Shown: piece after piece, positions 19,754 to 28,394 of the stretch
How positions within the stretch are numbered: the first letter of the stretch is position 1
Layout of the letters: every line of letters starts with the position of its first letter
Origin: Microbacterium sp. Root61
GTDB taxonomy: Bacteria > Actinomycetota > Actinomycetes > Actinomycetales > Microbacteriaceae
NCBI RefSeq assembly: GCF_001427525.1
Contig: NZ_LMGU01000001.1
Span: 777,788 to 841,787 of the forward strand
Length of the DNA: 64,000 bases
Direction: 5' to 3'
Position numbers and translations under genes: made by a program
Notes under the pieces: model-generated
What the model was told of the DNA's origin: nothing
Database searches by the model: none
What the model saw: the letters and a program-made list of their open reading frames with translations, nothing else

Positions 19754-20938
19754 TCAGCGGGTGAGGATGAGCGCCTCGCCCTGTCCCCCGCCGCCGCACA
19801 GTCCGACGGCGGCCGTACCGCTGCCGCGGCGGATGAGCTCGTGCACCGCGTGCACCACGAGGCGGTTGCCCGAGGTGCCGATCGGGTGGCCGATCGCGAT
19901 GCCGCCGCCGTGGATGTTGACGATATCGTCGCTCAGCCCGAGCTCGACCTGCGACCGCGCGACCACAGCGCCGAATGCCTCGTTGATCTCGACGAAGTCG
20001 AGGTCGGCCGAGGCGATTCCCTGACGCTCACACGCCTGCGCGATGGCTCGCGCGGGCTGTGCGTGCAGCGAGTTGTCGGGGCCGGCGACCTGCCCGGGCG
20101 CTCCGACGACGGCGAGCACGGGCCATCCGTTCTCATCCGCGTGGGAGCGGGTGGTGAGGATGACGGCGGATGCCCCGTCCGAGATCTGCGACGAGTTCCC
20201 GGCCGTGATCGACCCGCCCTCGGCGAACGCCGCCCGCAGCTTTCCGAGCGACTCGACCGTGGTTTCGGGGCGGATGCCCTCGTCCGTGGTCGCGACGATG
20301 GGCTCGCCGCGCTTCTGCGGGATCTCGACGGGCACGATCTCGGCGTCGAACACACCGGCCTCCTGTGCGGCGGCAGCGCGCTGATGCGACCGGGCGGCCA
20401 CGGCATCCTGCTCCTCGCGCGTGACCTCGTACTTGCCGTTCAGCCGCTCGGTCGAGGCGCCCATGCTCTCGCGGTCGTACGCGTCGGTGAGGCCGTCGTA
20501 CGCCATGTGGTCGAGCACCTCGACGCTGCCGTACTGCCAGCCGTCGCGCGACCCCATCAGAAGGTGGGGCGCCCGCGTCATGGATTCCATGCCGGCCGCA
20601 ACCACGACCTTCGCGTCGCCGACCTGGATCATGCGCTTCGCGTCGATGATCGCCGTGAGGCCAGAGAGACACACCTTGTTGACGCCGGATGCCGGGACGT
20701 TCCAGCCGAGTCCGGCCCCGACGGCGGCCTGGCGCGCGGGGTTCTGCCCCGAGCCGGCCGGAAGCACCTGACCGACGATGACGGCGTCGACCTGCTCGGG
20801 CGGGATGCCGCCGCGTTCGAGCGCGCCGCGGATCGCGAGTGCGCCGAGCTGGGGTGCGGTGAACGCTGCGAGCTGGCCCTTCAGGCGCCCCTGGGGCGTG
20901 CGGGCGGCCGCGACGATGACGACGTCGTCGATGATCAT
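19754..20938 (-). CDS. Acetyl-CoA C-acetyltransferase (thiolase)
   Basis: Splits acetoacetyl-CoA into two acetyl-CoA, or runs in reverse. 394 residues, the usual size of AtoB/PhaA. Acylated Cys 90 is in NKVCLSGL, His in IAIGHPIGTSGNR and the second Cys in GLCGGGGQGE near the C-terminus; all catalytic residues are present. It follows the CoA-transferase genes on the same strand after 117 bp containing an inverted-repeat element, and fits as the last step of acetoacetate use. Confidence 0.94.
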   Translation of the reverse strand: MIIDDVVIVAAARTPQGRLKGQLAAFTAPQLGALAIRGALERGGIPPEQVDAVIVGQVLPAGSGQNPARQAAVGAGLGWNVPASGVNKVCLSGLTAIIDAKRMIQVGDAKVVVAAGMESMTRAPHLLMGSRDGWQYGSVEVLDHMAYDGLTDAYDRESMGASTERLNGKYEVTREEQDAVAARSHQRAAAAQEAGVFDAEIVPVEIPQKRGEPIVATTDEGIRPETTVESLGKLRAAFAEGGSITAGNSSQISDGASAVILTTRSHADENGWPVLAVVGAPGQVAGPDNSLHAQPARAIAQACERQGIASADLDFVEINEAFGAVVARSQVELGLSDDIVNIHGGGIAIGHPIGTSGNRLVVHAVHELIRRGSGTAAVGLCGGGGQGEALILTR

Positions 20939-20961
20939 GCTTCAATTCTCCATCGTTGGGT

Positions 20962-21026
20962 GAGAAACGGCGTTGCGACCGGGAAACGGGGCGTTGCCGC
21001 GTTTCCCCGCCGGAATGCCGTTTCTC
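20962..21026. repeat. Nested inverted-repeat intergenic element
   Basis: Outer arms GAGAAACGGC (20962-20971) and GCCGTTTCTC (21017-21026) are perfect and extend to 12 of 13 matches. Inner arms GGGAAACG (20981-20988) and CGTTTCCC (21000-21007) are also perfect. The element fills the gap between scoB and the thiolase gene. I recall similar GAGAAACGG elements in Microbacterium intergenic regions. There is one copy here. Confidence 0.7.
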
Positions 21027-21055
21027 GGCGTGTGGGTGGTTCGGGGAAGGACCGC

Positions 21056-21706
21056 TCAGCGAGCGAGCAGCGCCTCGGAGATGATGAGCGGCGGCTCGGT
21101 CGCGGCGACGACCTCCTCGACAGTCACACCGGGAGCGGTCTCGATCAACACGAGGCCGGCATCCGTCACGTCGATCACGGCGAGATCGGTGATGATGCGG
21201 TTCACGACGCCGCGCCCGGTCAGCGGGAGCGAGCAGTCGTTCACGATCTTCGCCGTGCCGTCGCGAGCTACGTGCTCCATGAGCACGATGACCCTGCCGG
21301 CGCCGTGGACGAGGTCCATCGCGCCGCCCGGCCCCTTGACCATCTTGCCGGGGATCATCCAGTTGGCGAGGTCTCCACTGGCAGACACCTGCATCGCGCC
21401 GAGGATCGCGGCGTCGATCTTGCCGCCGCGGATCATTCCGAAGCTCGTCGCCGAGTCGAAGTACGCGGCGCCCGGCAGCACGGTCACCGTCTCCTTGCCC
21501 GCGTTGATCAGGTCGGGATCGACGTTCTCCTCGGTCGGGTAGGGACCGACGCCCAGGATGCCGTTCTCGGACTGCAGCACGACGGTGACGCCGTCCGGCA
21601 CATAGTTCGGCACCAGGGTGGGCAGACCGATGCCCAGGTTGACGTACGAGCCGTCGGACAGCTCGGCAGCGGCGCGGGCCGCCATCTCGTTGCGGGTGAG
21701 CGTCAT
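21056..21706 (-). CDS. scoB: 3-oxoacid CoA-transferase, subunit B
   Basis: Beta half of the enzyme that moves CoA from succinyl-CoA (or another donor) to acetoacetate. 216 residues; the catalytic Glu is in [11 protein letters not shown] near 47, and [10 protein letters not shown] and GAMDLVHGA are family blocks. It starts one base after the scoA stop and is clearly coupled to it. Acetoacetate or other short 3-oxoacids such as 3-oxoadipate are possible substrates; the thiolase and hydroxybutyrate dehydrogenase nearby favour acetoacetate. Confidence 0.93.
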   Translation of the reverse strand: MTLTRNEMAARAAAELSDGSYVNLGIGLPTLVPNYVPDGVTVVLQSENGILGVGPYPTEENVDPDLINAGKETVTVLPGAAYFDSATSFGMIRGGKIDAAILGAMQVSASGDLANWMIPGKMVKGPGGAMDLVHGAGRVIVLMEHVARDGTAKIVNDCSLPLTGRGVVNRIITDLAVIDVTDAGLVLIETAPGVTVEEVVAATEPPLIISEALLAR

Positions 21707-21707
21707 G

Positions 21708-22484
21708 TCAGTTCCCCTCTCCGGTGGTCACGGTGCGTCGTTCGATGCGCTTCTCGGTGCCGGTGCCGACCTCGACCAGACGGTGCACGTAGACGCCCGG
21801 CAGGTGCACCTGATCGGGGTCCAGCTCGCCCGGCTCGACCAGCTCCTCGACCTGGGCGATGCAGACGCGTCCGGCCATCGCGGCGAGCGGGTTGAAGTTT
21901 CGCGCTGCCTTGTTGAAGATGAGGTTGCCGTGCCGGTCGCCCTTCAGGGCGTGCACCAGGGCGAAGTCCGTGACGATCGCTTCCTCCAGCACGTACGGCC
22001 GCGGGGTTCCCGAGACGTCGAACGTGCGGACATCCTTCACCGGCGACGCGACCGCGATGCCGCCGCTGCCGTCGTACCGCCGGGGCAGCCCGCCCTCGGC
22101 GACCTGCGTGCCGACGCCGGTCTGCGTGTAGAACGCGGCGATGCCGGAGCCGCCGGCGCGTAGCTTCTCCGCGAGCGTGCCCTGCGGCGTCAGCTCCAGC
22201 TCGAGCTCACCGGAGAGGAACTGGCGTTCGAACTCCTTGTTCTCGCCGACGTACGACGAGGTCATCTTGCGGATGCGCTTCGCGTTGAGCAGGATGCCGA
22301 GTCCCCAGTCGTCGACGCCGCAGTTGTTGCTCACGATGCTGAGGTCGGTGGTGCCCTGCGCCAGAAGCGCCTCGATGAGGGCGATGGGGTTGCCCGAGAG
22401 CCCGAACCCGCCGACCGCGAGGCTCGCGCCGTCGGAGATGTCGGCGACGGCCTCGGCCGCCGAGCCGTATGTCTTGTCGATCAC
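21708..22484 (-). CDS. scoA: 3-oxoacid CoA-transferase, subunit A
   Basis: Alpha half of the CoA-transferase. 258 residues, with the glycine-rich GGFGLSGNP (about 25-33), [12 protein letters not shown] and the [18 protein letters not shown] block typical of ScoA/AtoD. It begins the leftward scoA-scoB-thiolase unit and is divergent from an IclR regulator; the 104-bp gap contains an inverted repeat that overlaps the regulator start. Confidence 0.93.
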   Translation of the reverse strand: MIDKTYGSAAEAVADISDGASLAVGGFGLSGNPIALIEALLAQGTTDLSIVSNNCGVDDWGLGILLNAKRIRKMTSSYVGENKEFERQFLSGELELELTPQGTLAEKLRAGGSGIAAFYTQTGVGTQVAEGGLPRRYDGSGGIAVASPVKDVRTFDVSGTPRPYVLEEAIVTDFALVHALKGDRHGNLIFNKAARNFNPLAAMAGRVCIAQVEELVEPGELDPDQVHLPGVYVHRLVEVGTGTEKRIERRTVTTGEGN

Positions 22485-22579
22485 TGCTACTCCTTCGTGT
22501 GCGTGATCCCCCCATCCTGTCGTCCCGGGGTGCGGGAGATCGCATCGGCGCTTGCCATGTGGAGCAGCATCCGCCTATC

Positions 22580-22594
22580 GTCCATATTGTGGAC
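22580..22594. promoter_or_regulatory. Candidate IclR operator GTCCA-TATTG-TGGAC
   Basis: Perfect 5-bp arms around five bases. It overlaps both the predicted -10 (TATCGT 22576-22581) and the GTG start of the iclR gene, so binding would block its own leaderless transcription. The leftward scoA promoter must be within 100 bp. The operator function is inferred. Confidence 0.6.
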
Positions 22595-23377
22595 ATCGGA
22601 CGCGACACCATCCCCGGAGCACAGTCCGTCGCGCGTGCGGCGCGCCTGCTGCGCCTCGTCACGGCGGGCGGCGATGCCGGCGTCCCGGTTGCCGAGCTCG
22701 CACGCCAGGCGGACCTGACGCGCCCCACCGCGCACCGGCTGCTGACGGCGCTCGCCCACGAGGGACTCCTCGATCAGGACGAGCGCTCAGGACGCTGGAT
22801 GCCCGGACCGGAGCTGTACCTGATGGGTACGGTCGCTGCATCCCGCTACGACATCACGGCGATCGCGCGCGACGTGGTGCGCTCGCTCGCGGTCCGTACG
22901 GAAGAGAGCGCCTTCCTGTCCGTACGTCGCGGCGACGAGACGGTCTGCCTTCTCCGCGAGGACGGGAGCTTCCCGATCCGCTCGTTCGTGCTGTCGGAGG
23001 GTGTGCGCTTTCCGCTGGGCGTGGCATCCGCGGGGCTTGCGATCCTGGCCTTCCTGCCTCCCCACGATGTGGACGCCTACTTCGCCCGTCATCAGGAGCT
23101 GCCGGAGAACTGGGGCGCGTCGCACGGCGAGAAGCGACTGCGGGCGCGCCTCGCCGACACCAAATCGCGCGGGTGCTCGGTGAATCCGGGACTCATCGTC
23201 GAGGGCAGCTATGGCATGGGCGCCGCGGTGTTCGACCGCGACGGGCACCCGCAGTGGGCGCTGAGCCTGACCGGTGTGGAGTTCCGCTTCGGACCCGACC
23301 GACTGCCCGAGCTGACCCGTACTCTGTTGGCGCACGCCCACGAGCTCACCACGCGCATCGCCGCCCAGCGCCGCTGA
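22589..23377 (+). CDS. IclR-family transcriptional regulator
   Basis: 262 residues. The N-terminal winged helix-turn-helix (about 8-65) has QADLTRPTAHRLLTALAHEGLL as recognition region, and the C-terminal effector domain has SFVLSEGVRFPLGVASAGLAIL and GCSVNPGLIVEGSYGMGAAVF. Start GTG 22589 is chosen from the leaderless signature and the fit to family length; upstream in-frame codons are not conserved-looking. IclR proteins commonly control catabolism of organic acids, so scoAB-thiolase is the likely target. Confidence 0.9.
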   Translation: MDIGRDTIPGAQSVARAARLLRLVTAGGDAGVPVAELARQADLTRPTAHRLLTALAHEGLLDQDERSGRWMPGPELYLMGTVAASRYDITAIARDVVRSLAVRTEESAFLSVRRGDETVCLLREDGSFPIRSFVLSEGVRFPLGVASAGLAILAFLPPHDVDAYFARHQELPENWGASHGEKRLRARLADTKSRGCSVNPGLIVEGSYGMGAAVFDRDGHPQWALSLTGVEFRFGPDRLPELTRTLLAHAHELTTRIAAQRR

Positions 23378-23383
23378 GCGGGC

Positions 23384-24277
23384 TCAGCCCGCCGCGAGCT
23401 CCTCGCGCACGAGCGCAGCCACCTCGCGCGCGCCCTCCGGCGACATCACGATCGTGTAGTGGTTGAGCCCGTCGACGAAGCGGTGCCGCACGTCCGGTGC
23501 GGCGGCCAGCACGCGCTCCAGGTGGGCGGGCGCATACAGCCCCGGGGTCTCGTCCTGCAGCCCGCGCGGCACGGACACGAAGAGCGTCGGATGCCGCAGC
23601 CTGGCCAGCGCGTCGGGCAGCGCCGTGCCGGTGTTCATGTCGACCGTGTCATCGGCCGTCGTCTCGTAGCTCGTCGCGGGCCGCAGGGCTCCCGAGCCGT
23701 CGTCGACGAGGTCGTAGGCCAGGTAGGACTCCAGCTCGGGCGTCCAGTGCTCGCGGAACGCGGGATGCCGGCGCCAGAAGTCGAGGTACTCCCCCGCGTC
23801 GGCGAACCGCATCGACAGCCGCGCCGCGGTCGGGCCGAGGATGCCCGCGACCAGCGTGTCGGTGTCCAGTCCCGCCGGCACGTCCAGCGGCAGCCCGCCG
23901 TCGACCAGCACCAGTCGCGACACCCGCTCCGGATACAGGTCCGCGAACACGACGGCGACGAACGCTCCCATGGAGTGTCCGACCACGACGGTCCGCTCGA
24001 TCCCGAGCGCGTCCAGCGTCGCGGCGAGGTCGGCTGCGTGCGCGCGCATCCCGGCGGGACCGGTGAGCTCGTTGCTGCGACCGCGGCCGCGCAGATCCGG
24101 CGCGATCACGCGCACGCCGGGCAACTCGTCGACCACGAACGGCCAGGCGAGGTGCGAAGAGGTGACACCGTGCACGACGAGCACGTCCTCCGTCGCGTCG
24201 GGCGCGTCCCACACGCCCACGCGCAGGTCGCCGCCGACCACCGGGACATCGATCGTGCGGTATGTGTGAGCGGTCAC
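23384..24277 (-). CDS. Alpha/beta-fold hydrolase
   Basis: 297 residues from GTG 24277 (an ATG at 24289 would add MDCA). Nucleophile Ser 102 is in VVVGHSMGAF, the oxyanion HGVTSSHLAWP near 36-46, acid in the HPTLFVSVPRGLQDE region, and His in GLNHYTIV near 280. A complete triad is therefore plausible. The start overlaps the stop of the dehydrogenase gene (GTGA), making it the last gene of the liv-ligase operon. In that setting an ester or lactone of a hydroxy acid is a reasonable substrate, but the sequence does not specify one. Confidence 0.88.
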   Translation of the reverse strand: MTAHTYRTIDVPVVGGDLRVGVWDAPDATEDVLVVHGVTSSHLAWPFVVDELPGVRVIAPDLRGRGRSNELTGPAGMRAHAADLAATLDALGIERTVVVGHSMGAFVAVVFADLYPERVSRLVLVDGGLPLDVPAGLDTDTLVAGILGPTAARLSMRFADAGEYLDFWRRHPAFREHWTPELESYLAYDLVDDGSGALRPATSYETTADDTVDMNTGTALPDALARLRHPTLFVSVPRGLQDETPGLYAPAHLERVLAAAPDVRHRFVDGLNHYTIVMSPEGAREVAALVREELAAG

Positions 24278-25026
24278 CGCGCAGTCCATCCACCGTCGAT
24301 CGTGTATGACGAGCCCGTCACCATGCCGGCGCGGTCCGAGACCAGCCAGCCTGCGAGTGACGCGACCTCGTCCAGCTCGACGAACCGCTTCACGGCCATT
24401 TCGGTGAGCATGATCTTCTCCACGACCTCGGCCTCGGGGATGCCGTGCACTCGCGCTTGATCGACGATCTGCTTCTCCACGAGCGGAGTGCGCACATAGC
24501 CGGGGTTGATGCAGTTGCTGGTCACGCCGTGCGTCGCGCCCTCGAGCGCCGTCACCTTCGACAGGCCCTCCAGCCCGTGCTTGGCCGAGACGTAGGCCGA
24601 CTTGAACGGACTGGCCCGCAGACCATGGGCGCTCGAGATGTTCACGATGCGCCCCCACCCCTTGGCGTACATGCCGGGCAACGCCGCACGGATCAGCAGG
24701 AAGGGCGACTCGAGCATGAGCCGCAGGATGAGCCGGAACGCCTCGGGATCGAAGTCCTCGATCGGGCTCACCCGCTGGATACCCGCGTTGTTCACCAGGA
24801 TGTCGACGTCGAGCGCCAGATCGTCGAGTGCGACGGTGTCGGACAGGTCGACGACCCACGCCTCACCTCCGACGGCGGATGCCGCCGCATCCGCTGCGTC
24901 CTTGTTGAGGTCCGCGATCACGACGTGCGCGCCGCGGCGCGCGAACTCGTGCGCGCACGCGAGGCCGATGCCGCTGGCCCCGCCGGTGACGAGGGCGCGA
25001 CGTCCCTGGAGGTCCTGCTCGCTCAT
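24274..25026 (-). CDS. 3-hydroxybutyrate dehydrogenase-like SDR
   Basis: NAD(H)-dependent short-chain dehydrogenase of 250 residues. TGGASGIG (about 13-20), NNAGIQ, and the catalytic Ser-Tyr-Lys in ISSAHG...SAYVSAKHG are complete. The segment HGLRASPFKSAYVSAKHG and NPGYVRTPLVEKQI closely match bacterial D-3-hydroxybutyrate dehydrogenases, where the His, Lys and Gln of these blocks bind the carboxylate. It should turn 3-hydroxybutyrate into acetoacetate, feeding the CoA-transferase and thiolase. Its ATG overlaps the tetR stop by four bases. Confidence 0.88.
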   Translation of the reverse strand: MSEQDLQGRRALVTGGASGIGLACAHEFARRGAHVVIADLNKDAADAAASAVGGEAWVVDLSDTVALDDLALDVDILVNNAGIQRVSPIEDFDPEAFRLILRLMLESPFLLIRAALPGMYAKGWGRIVNISSAHGLRASPFKSAYVSAKHGLEGLSKVTALEGATHGVTSNCINPGYVRTPLVEKQIVDQARVHGIPEAEVVEKIMLTEMAVKRFVELDEVASLAGWLVSDRAGMVTGSSYTIDGGWTAR

Positions 25027-25700
25027 TGCTGTCCTTCCGATGCGCGCCGGGGCGCGAGGGCGTTGTCGATGAAGCGCATCATCCCGTCGAAGACCGCGGG
25101 ATCCAGGTGCGCAGGCGGGCGGCCGGACTCGTCGCGCTCCCACAGCAGGAAGCGCATGCCGATGAGCTCGCCCATGCCCATGAGCGCCCAGGCGGCGACC
25201 TCGGGCGAGAGGTGCTCGTCGACGTCGCCGACGGCTTGAGCGGCGCGGAGCCCCGCTTCGTATCCCTCGACGATGCGCGTGTAGTGCAGGCGCAGAGTCT
25301 CCGGCGAGACGAACTCGGCCTCGCGCACGACGCGGTACAGCGCGGGGTGCGCGGCAGTGAACTGGAAGAAGCCCTCGAACCCGGCGCGCTCGGCCTCCAG
25401 ACGCGAGGTCGCCCCCGCCATCGCGGCCGTCATCGAGTGGCGCACGCGACGGTTGAGGTCGATCACGAGTGCCTCGAAGATCGACTGCTTGCTGTCGAAG
25501 TAGAGGTAGAACGTGCCCAGCCCGATGCCGGCGCGCTCGGTGATCTTGACGATGGATGCCTCGTGGTACCCCTGATCGGCGAACACCGCTTCAGCAGCCT
25601 CGAGAAGCCGCAGGCGCGTGGCCTCTCCGCGTTTGGTGAGCGGCCGGCCGGTCGCGGGAGAGATCAGTCCCTCGTCCTGGAGGAGATCATCGGGAGTCAT
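25023..25700 (-). CDS. TetR-family regulator inside the ligase/dehydrogenase operon
   Basis: 225 residues, with the helix-turn-helix in ASIVKITERAGIGLGTFYLYF (about 49-69) after a 25-residue lead. ATG 25700 lies within the end of the acyl-CoA ligase gene (14-bp overlap) and its stop overlaps the dehydrogenase start, so it is embedded in the operon it probably controls. Candidate operator: the 13-bp palindrome at 32007-32019 before the first gene. Relatives bind acyl-CoA or acids; the effector is unknown. Confidence 0.88.
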   Translation of the reverse strand: MTPDDLLQDEGLISPATGRPLTKRGEATRLRLLEAAEAVFADQGYHEASIVKITERAGIGLGTFYLYFDSKQSIFEALVIDLNRRVRHSMTAAMAGATSRLEAERAGFEGFFQFTAAHPALYRVVREAEFVSPETLRLHYTRIVEGYEAGLRAAQAVGDVDEHLSPEVAAWALMGMGELIGMRFLLWERDESGRPPAHLDPAVFDGMMRFIDNALAPRRASEGQQ

Positions 25701-27252
25701 GGGCGACCCTTTCCGTGAGGTCGCGGGCGATGTCGCGCAGGCGCGATCGTGCCAGCTTGTCGATGGTCGAGCGCGGCAGCGAATCGACGAACTCGATGTG
25801 CACCGGCACCTTGAACCCGGCGAGGTTGCGTCGCGCGTGCGCGAGCACCTCGTCGGCCCCCAGGACGGCGCCGGGTGCGGGCACCACGAACGCGACACCG
25901 CGCTCGCCCCACACCGGGTCGGCGATCCCGACCACGGCGGCGGCTTCGATGAGCGGGTGCAGCACGAGGGCGTACTCGACTTCGGCCGGGGCGACGTTCT
26001 CCCCGCCCGAGATGTAGATGTCTTTGATGCGGTCGACGATCGTGAAGACGCCGTCCGCAGCGCGGCGCGCCAGGTCCCCCGAGCGCAGCCAGTGTCCGTC
26101 CAGGGCCCGCGCGGTCGCCGCATCGTCGTCGAGGTAGCCGGGGAAGACGCTCGGCCCGCGCACCCACAGCTCGCCTGTGGCGACGCCCTCGAGCACCAGG
26201 CCCGACTCGGGGTCGACGAGGCGCACGTCCACGTGCGGGTATGGCCGGCCGACCGCGCCCGGGTGGGCTGCGGCCTCGTTCGCCGGCAGGTGCAGCACGT
26301 TCGGCGAGGCCTCGGTGAGCCCGTAGCCCTGGGTGAGCGCGACGCCGTGCGCTGCCCAGCGCTCGCGCAACGGCATCGGCAGCGTGGCCCCGCCGACCAG
26401 CGCGCGGCGCAGCGAGGTCAGGTCTGCGGCATCCCATTCCCGCTCTCCCGCGAGCAGGGCGTACTGGGTGGGGACGCCCATCATCGTGGTCACCTGGCGG
26501 TCGCGGATCAGCTGCAGCACCCGCGCGGGCTGGAACGAGCGCTCCAGCACGACCGTCGCACCGACCCACCAGGCCAGCAGCGGCTGGCAGTTCCACGCCG
26601 CCACATGGAACTGCGGCAGCATCGCGAGCACCACGTCATCCTGATGCAGCGGGAACGCCTGCCCGAGGGCGAGGTTGTTCCAGAAGCAGTTCGCGTGCGT
26701 GAGTACGACACCCTTCGGCGCCGCCTCGCTGCCGGAGGTGAAGATCACCAGCAGCGGATCGTCATCGCGCACCGGACGCACCGGACGGGAGTGGCGAGCG
26801 GGAGGAACGGATGCCTCGACCCCGGTCGTGCCGAGGTGGGCGACGGGCGGTGCCACAGGCAGTGCCCGCAGCGCCTCGCCGGCGAGAGCATCGTGCTCGT
26901 CCTCGACCAGCACCAGTGCCGGGTCGCACCGCGTGAGCACGTCCACGAGTTCGCGTGTGGTGAGGCGCCATGACAGCGGCACGAACGCGAGGCCGACGAG
27001 GGCGCAGGCGAAGAACGCCACCACGTGGTCGCTGCAGTTGCCTGAGACGGTCGCCACGCGGTGCCCGGGGCCGTAGCCGGCGGCGCGGAAGCGTTCGGCG
27101 AGCAGCACGGCACGCTCGGCGAGAGTGGCGTAGTCGATCGTCACGCCGCGGTCATCGATCGCGATGCGCCGCGGCGACTGCTCCGCACGGTCGGTCAGCC
27201 AGCGACCGACCGTGTGCGGCTCGTCCGCGAACTCGCCGGTGCCGTCCCACAT
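25687..27252 (-). CDS. AMP-dependent acyl-CoA ligase
   Basis: 521 residues, a FadD-like member of the adenylate-forming family. ATP loop TSGSEAAPKGVVLTH (about 168-182), GYGLTEASP near 320, TGELWVRGPSVFPGYL, hinge motif near VDRIKDIYISGGENVAPAEVE, and C-terminal lysine in RSTIDKLAR. It makes an acyl-CoA from a carboxylic acid, ATP and CoA. The start shares one base with the permease stop (TGATG). Because a Liv-type importer precedes it, the imported compound is probably an acid activated by this enzyme. Confidence 0.92.
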   Translation of the reverse strand: MWDGTGEFADEPHTVGRWLTDRAEQSPRRIAIDDRGVTIDYATLAERAVLLAERFRAAGYGPGHRVATVSGNCSDHVVAFFACALVGLAFVPLSWRLTTRELVDVLTRCDPALVLVEDEHDALAGEALRALPVAPPVAHLGTTGVEASVPPARHSRPVRPVRDDDPLLVIFTSGSEAAPKGVVLTHANCFWNNLALGQAFPLHQDDVVLAMLPQFHVAAWNCQPLLAWWVGATVVLERSFQPARVLQLIRDRQVTTMMGVPTQYALLAGEREWDAADLTSLRRALVGGATLPMPLRERWAAHGVALTQGYGLTEASPNVLHLPANEAAAHPGAVGRPYPHVDVRLVDPESGLVLEGVATGELWVRGPSVFPGYLDDDAATARALDGHWLRSGDLARRAADGVFTIVDRIKDIYISGGENVAPAEVEYALVLHPLIEAAAVVGIADPVWGERGVAFVVPAPGAVLGADEVLAHARRNLAGFKVPVHIEFVDSLPRSTIDKLARSRLRDIARDLTERVAHDSR

Positions 27253-28394
27253 CAGACCCGCACCTCCGCCTGCTCCGGGCCGGTGTCGGCCATCGCGTCC
27301 GCGTCGTCGAGGGTGCGTAGCGAAGTGCGCGCCTTCTCGCCGCGACGGCGACGCATCCAGCCGTCGATAGTTCCGGCGATACCGCCGGGCAGGAACATCA
27401 CCACGAGGATGAACAGTACGCCGAGAATGAACAGCGGCTCGGACAGCGGGATCCGCAGGACGTCGGGCAGGCCCGCGATGAGGTCTGAGCCGGCGAGCAC
27501 CGTCAGTCGCTGGTCGAGCAGGGTGTAGATCACACCGCCCACGATGGCACCCCAGCGGAACCCGACCCCGCCGAGCACCACCATGACGAGGATCGTGATC
27601 GTGAAGTCGGCCGAGACCGCGCGCGGCACCGTGCCCGACTGCAGCAGCATGTAGCCGACGCCGGAGAGGCTGGCGAGCCCGCCGGCGATGACGAACACGA
27701 GAAGACGCGCGCGGTACGGACGCAGGCCGAGCACGCGCACGCGCTGCTCGTTCTCGCGCGTCGCGCGGGCCAGGTGGCCGAGCCGCGAGGTGTCGACCCA
27801 CAGGGTGACGAGGTACACGATCACCAGGATGACGAGCATCAGCCAGTACAGGTTACGGGTGTTCACGACCCCGATGAGCGCGTCGGGCACCTGCTCGGTG
27901 TTGAGGCTGAGCCCCTCCTCACCCCCGGTGACGACGGAGTTGCGGCGCACCAGCACAGAACCTGCCTGGGCGAAGGCGAGCGTCACCATCGCGAACGGGA
28001 TGCCGGAGACCCGCATCGCCACGGCTCCGGTCACGACCGCGATCACGAGGCCGCCGAGGATCGCGATCAGGATGCCGGGCCACAGCGGCACGCCGAAGTG
28101 CTCCAGGGCGATGCCCAGCCCGTACGCCCCGGCACCGAAGTAGAGCGCGTGGCCGAAGGACAGCATCCCGCCCGACCCGAGCAGGAGGTTGTACGAGAGT
28201 GCGAGGGACGCGAACACCATGCACAGCGACAGCAGCGCCAGGCTGCCGGGCATGTAGGTGGGTGTCGGGAGGATGCCGGGGATCGAAATGTTCAGCATCG
28301 GCAGCAGCGCCATCAGCACGACGACGCCGACACCGATCATGACGGGGACGAAGCGCCGCCAGTCGGCCGCGCGGGACTCGGTCTGCACGGTCAT
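27252..28394 (-). CDS. Branched-chain-type ABC importer, LivM permease
   Basis: 380 residues with about ten helices; the FGHALYFGAGAYG and GHLARATRENEQRVRVLGLRPYRARLLVF blocks are typical of LivM. The N-terminus is MTVQTESRAADWRR from ATG 28394, overlapping the LivH stop (ATGA). A soluble C-terminal tail of about 40 residues follows the last helix. This HAAT family carries branched-chain amino acids, but many members carry carboxylic acids or aromatic compounds. Confidence 0.92.
   Translation of the reverse strand: MTVQTESRAADWRRFVPVMIGVGVVVLMALLPMLNISIPGILPTPTYMPGSLALLSLCMVFASLALSYNLLLGSGGMLSFGHALYFGAGAYGLGIALEHFGVPLWPGILIAILGGLVIAVVTGAVAMRVSGIPFAMVTLAFAQAGSVLVRRNSVVTGGEEGLSLNTEQVPDALIGVVNTRNLYWLMLVILVIVYLVTLWVDTSRLGHLARATRENEQRVRVLGLRPYRARLLVFVIAGGLASLSGVGYMLLQSGTVPRAVSADFTITILVMVVLGGVGFRWGAIVGGVIYTLLDQRLTVLAGSDLIAGLPDVLRIPLSEPLFILGVLFILVVMFLPGGIAGTIDGWMRRRRGEKARTSLRTLDDADAMADTGPEQAEVRV

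Noticed and set aside
24290..24859. N-terminal extension of the alpha/beta hydrolase
   Set aside because: This part is the mirror/alternate frame of the dehydrogenase gene; GTG 24277 overlapping its stop is a normal coupled start.
27253..27801. N-terminal extension of the acyl-CoA ligase into livM
   Set aside because: It would overlap a certain permease gene by 550 bp; the family start is at 27252.
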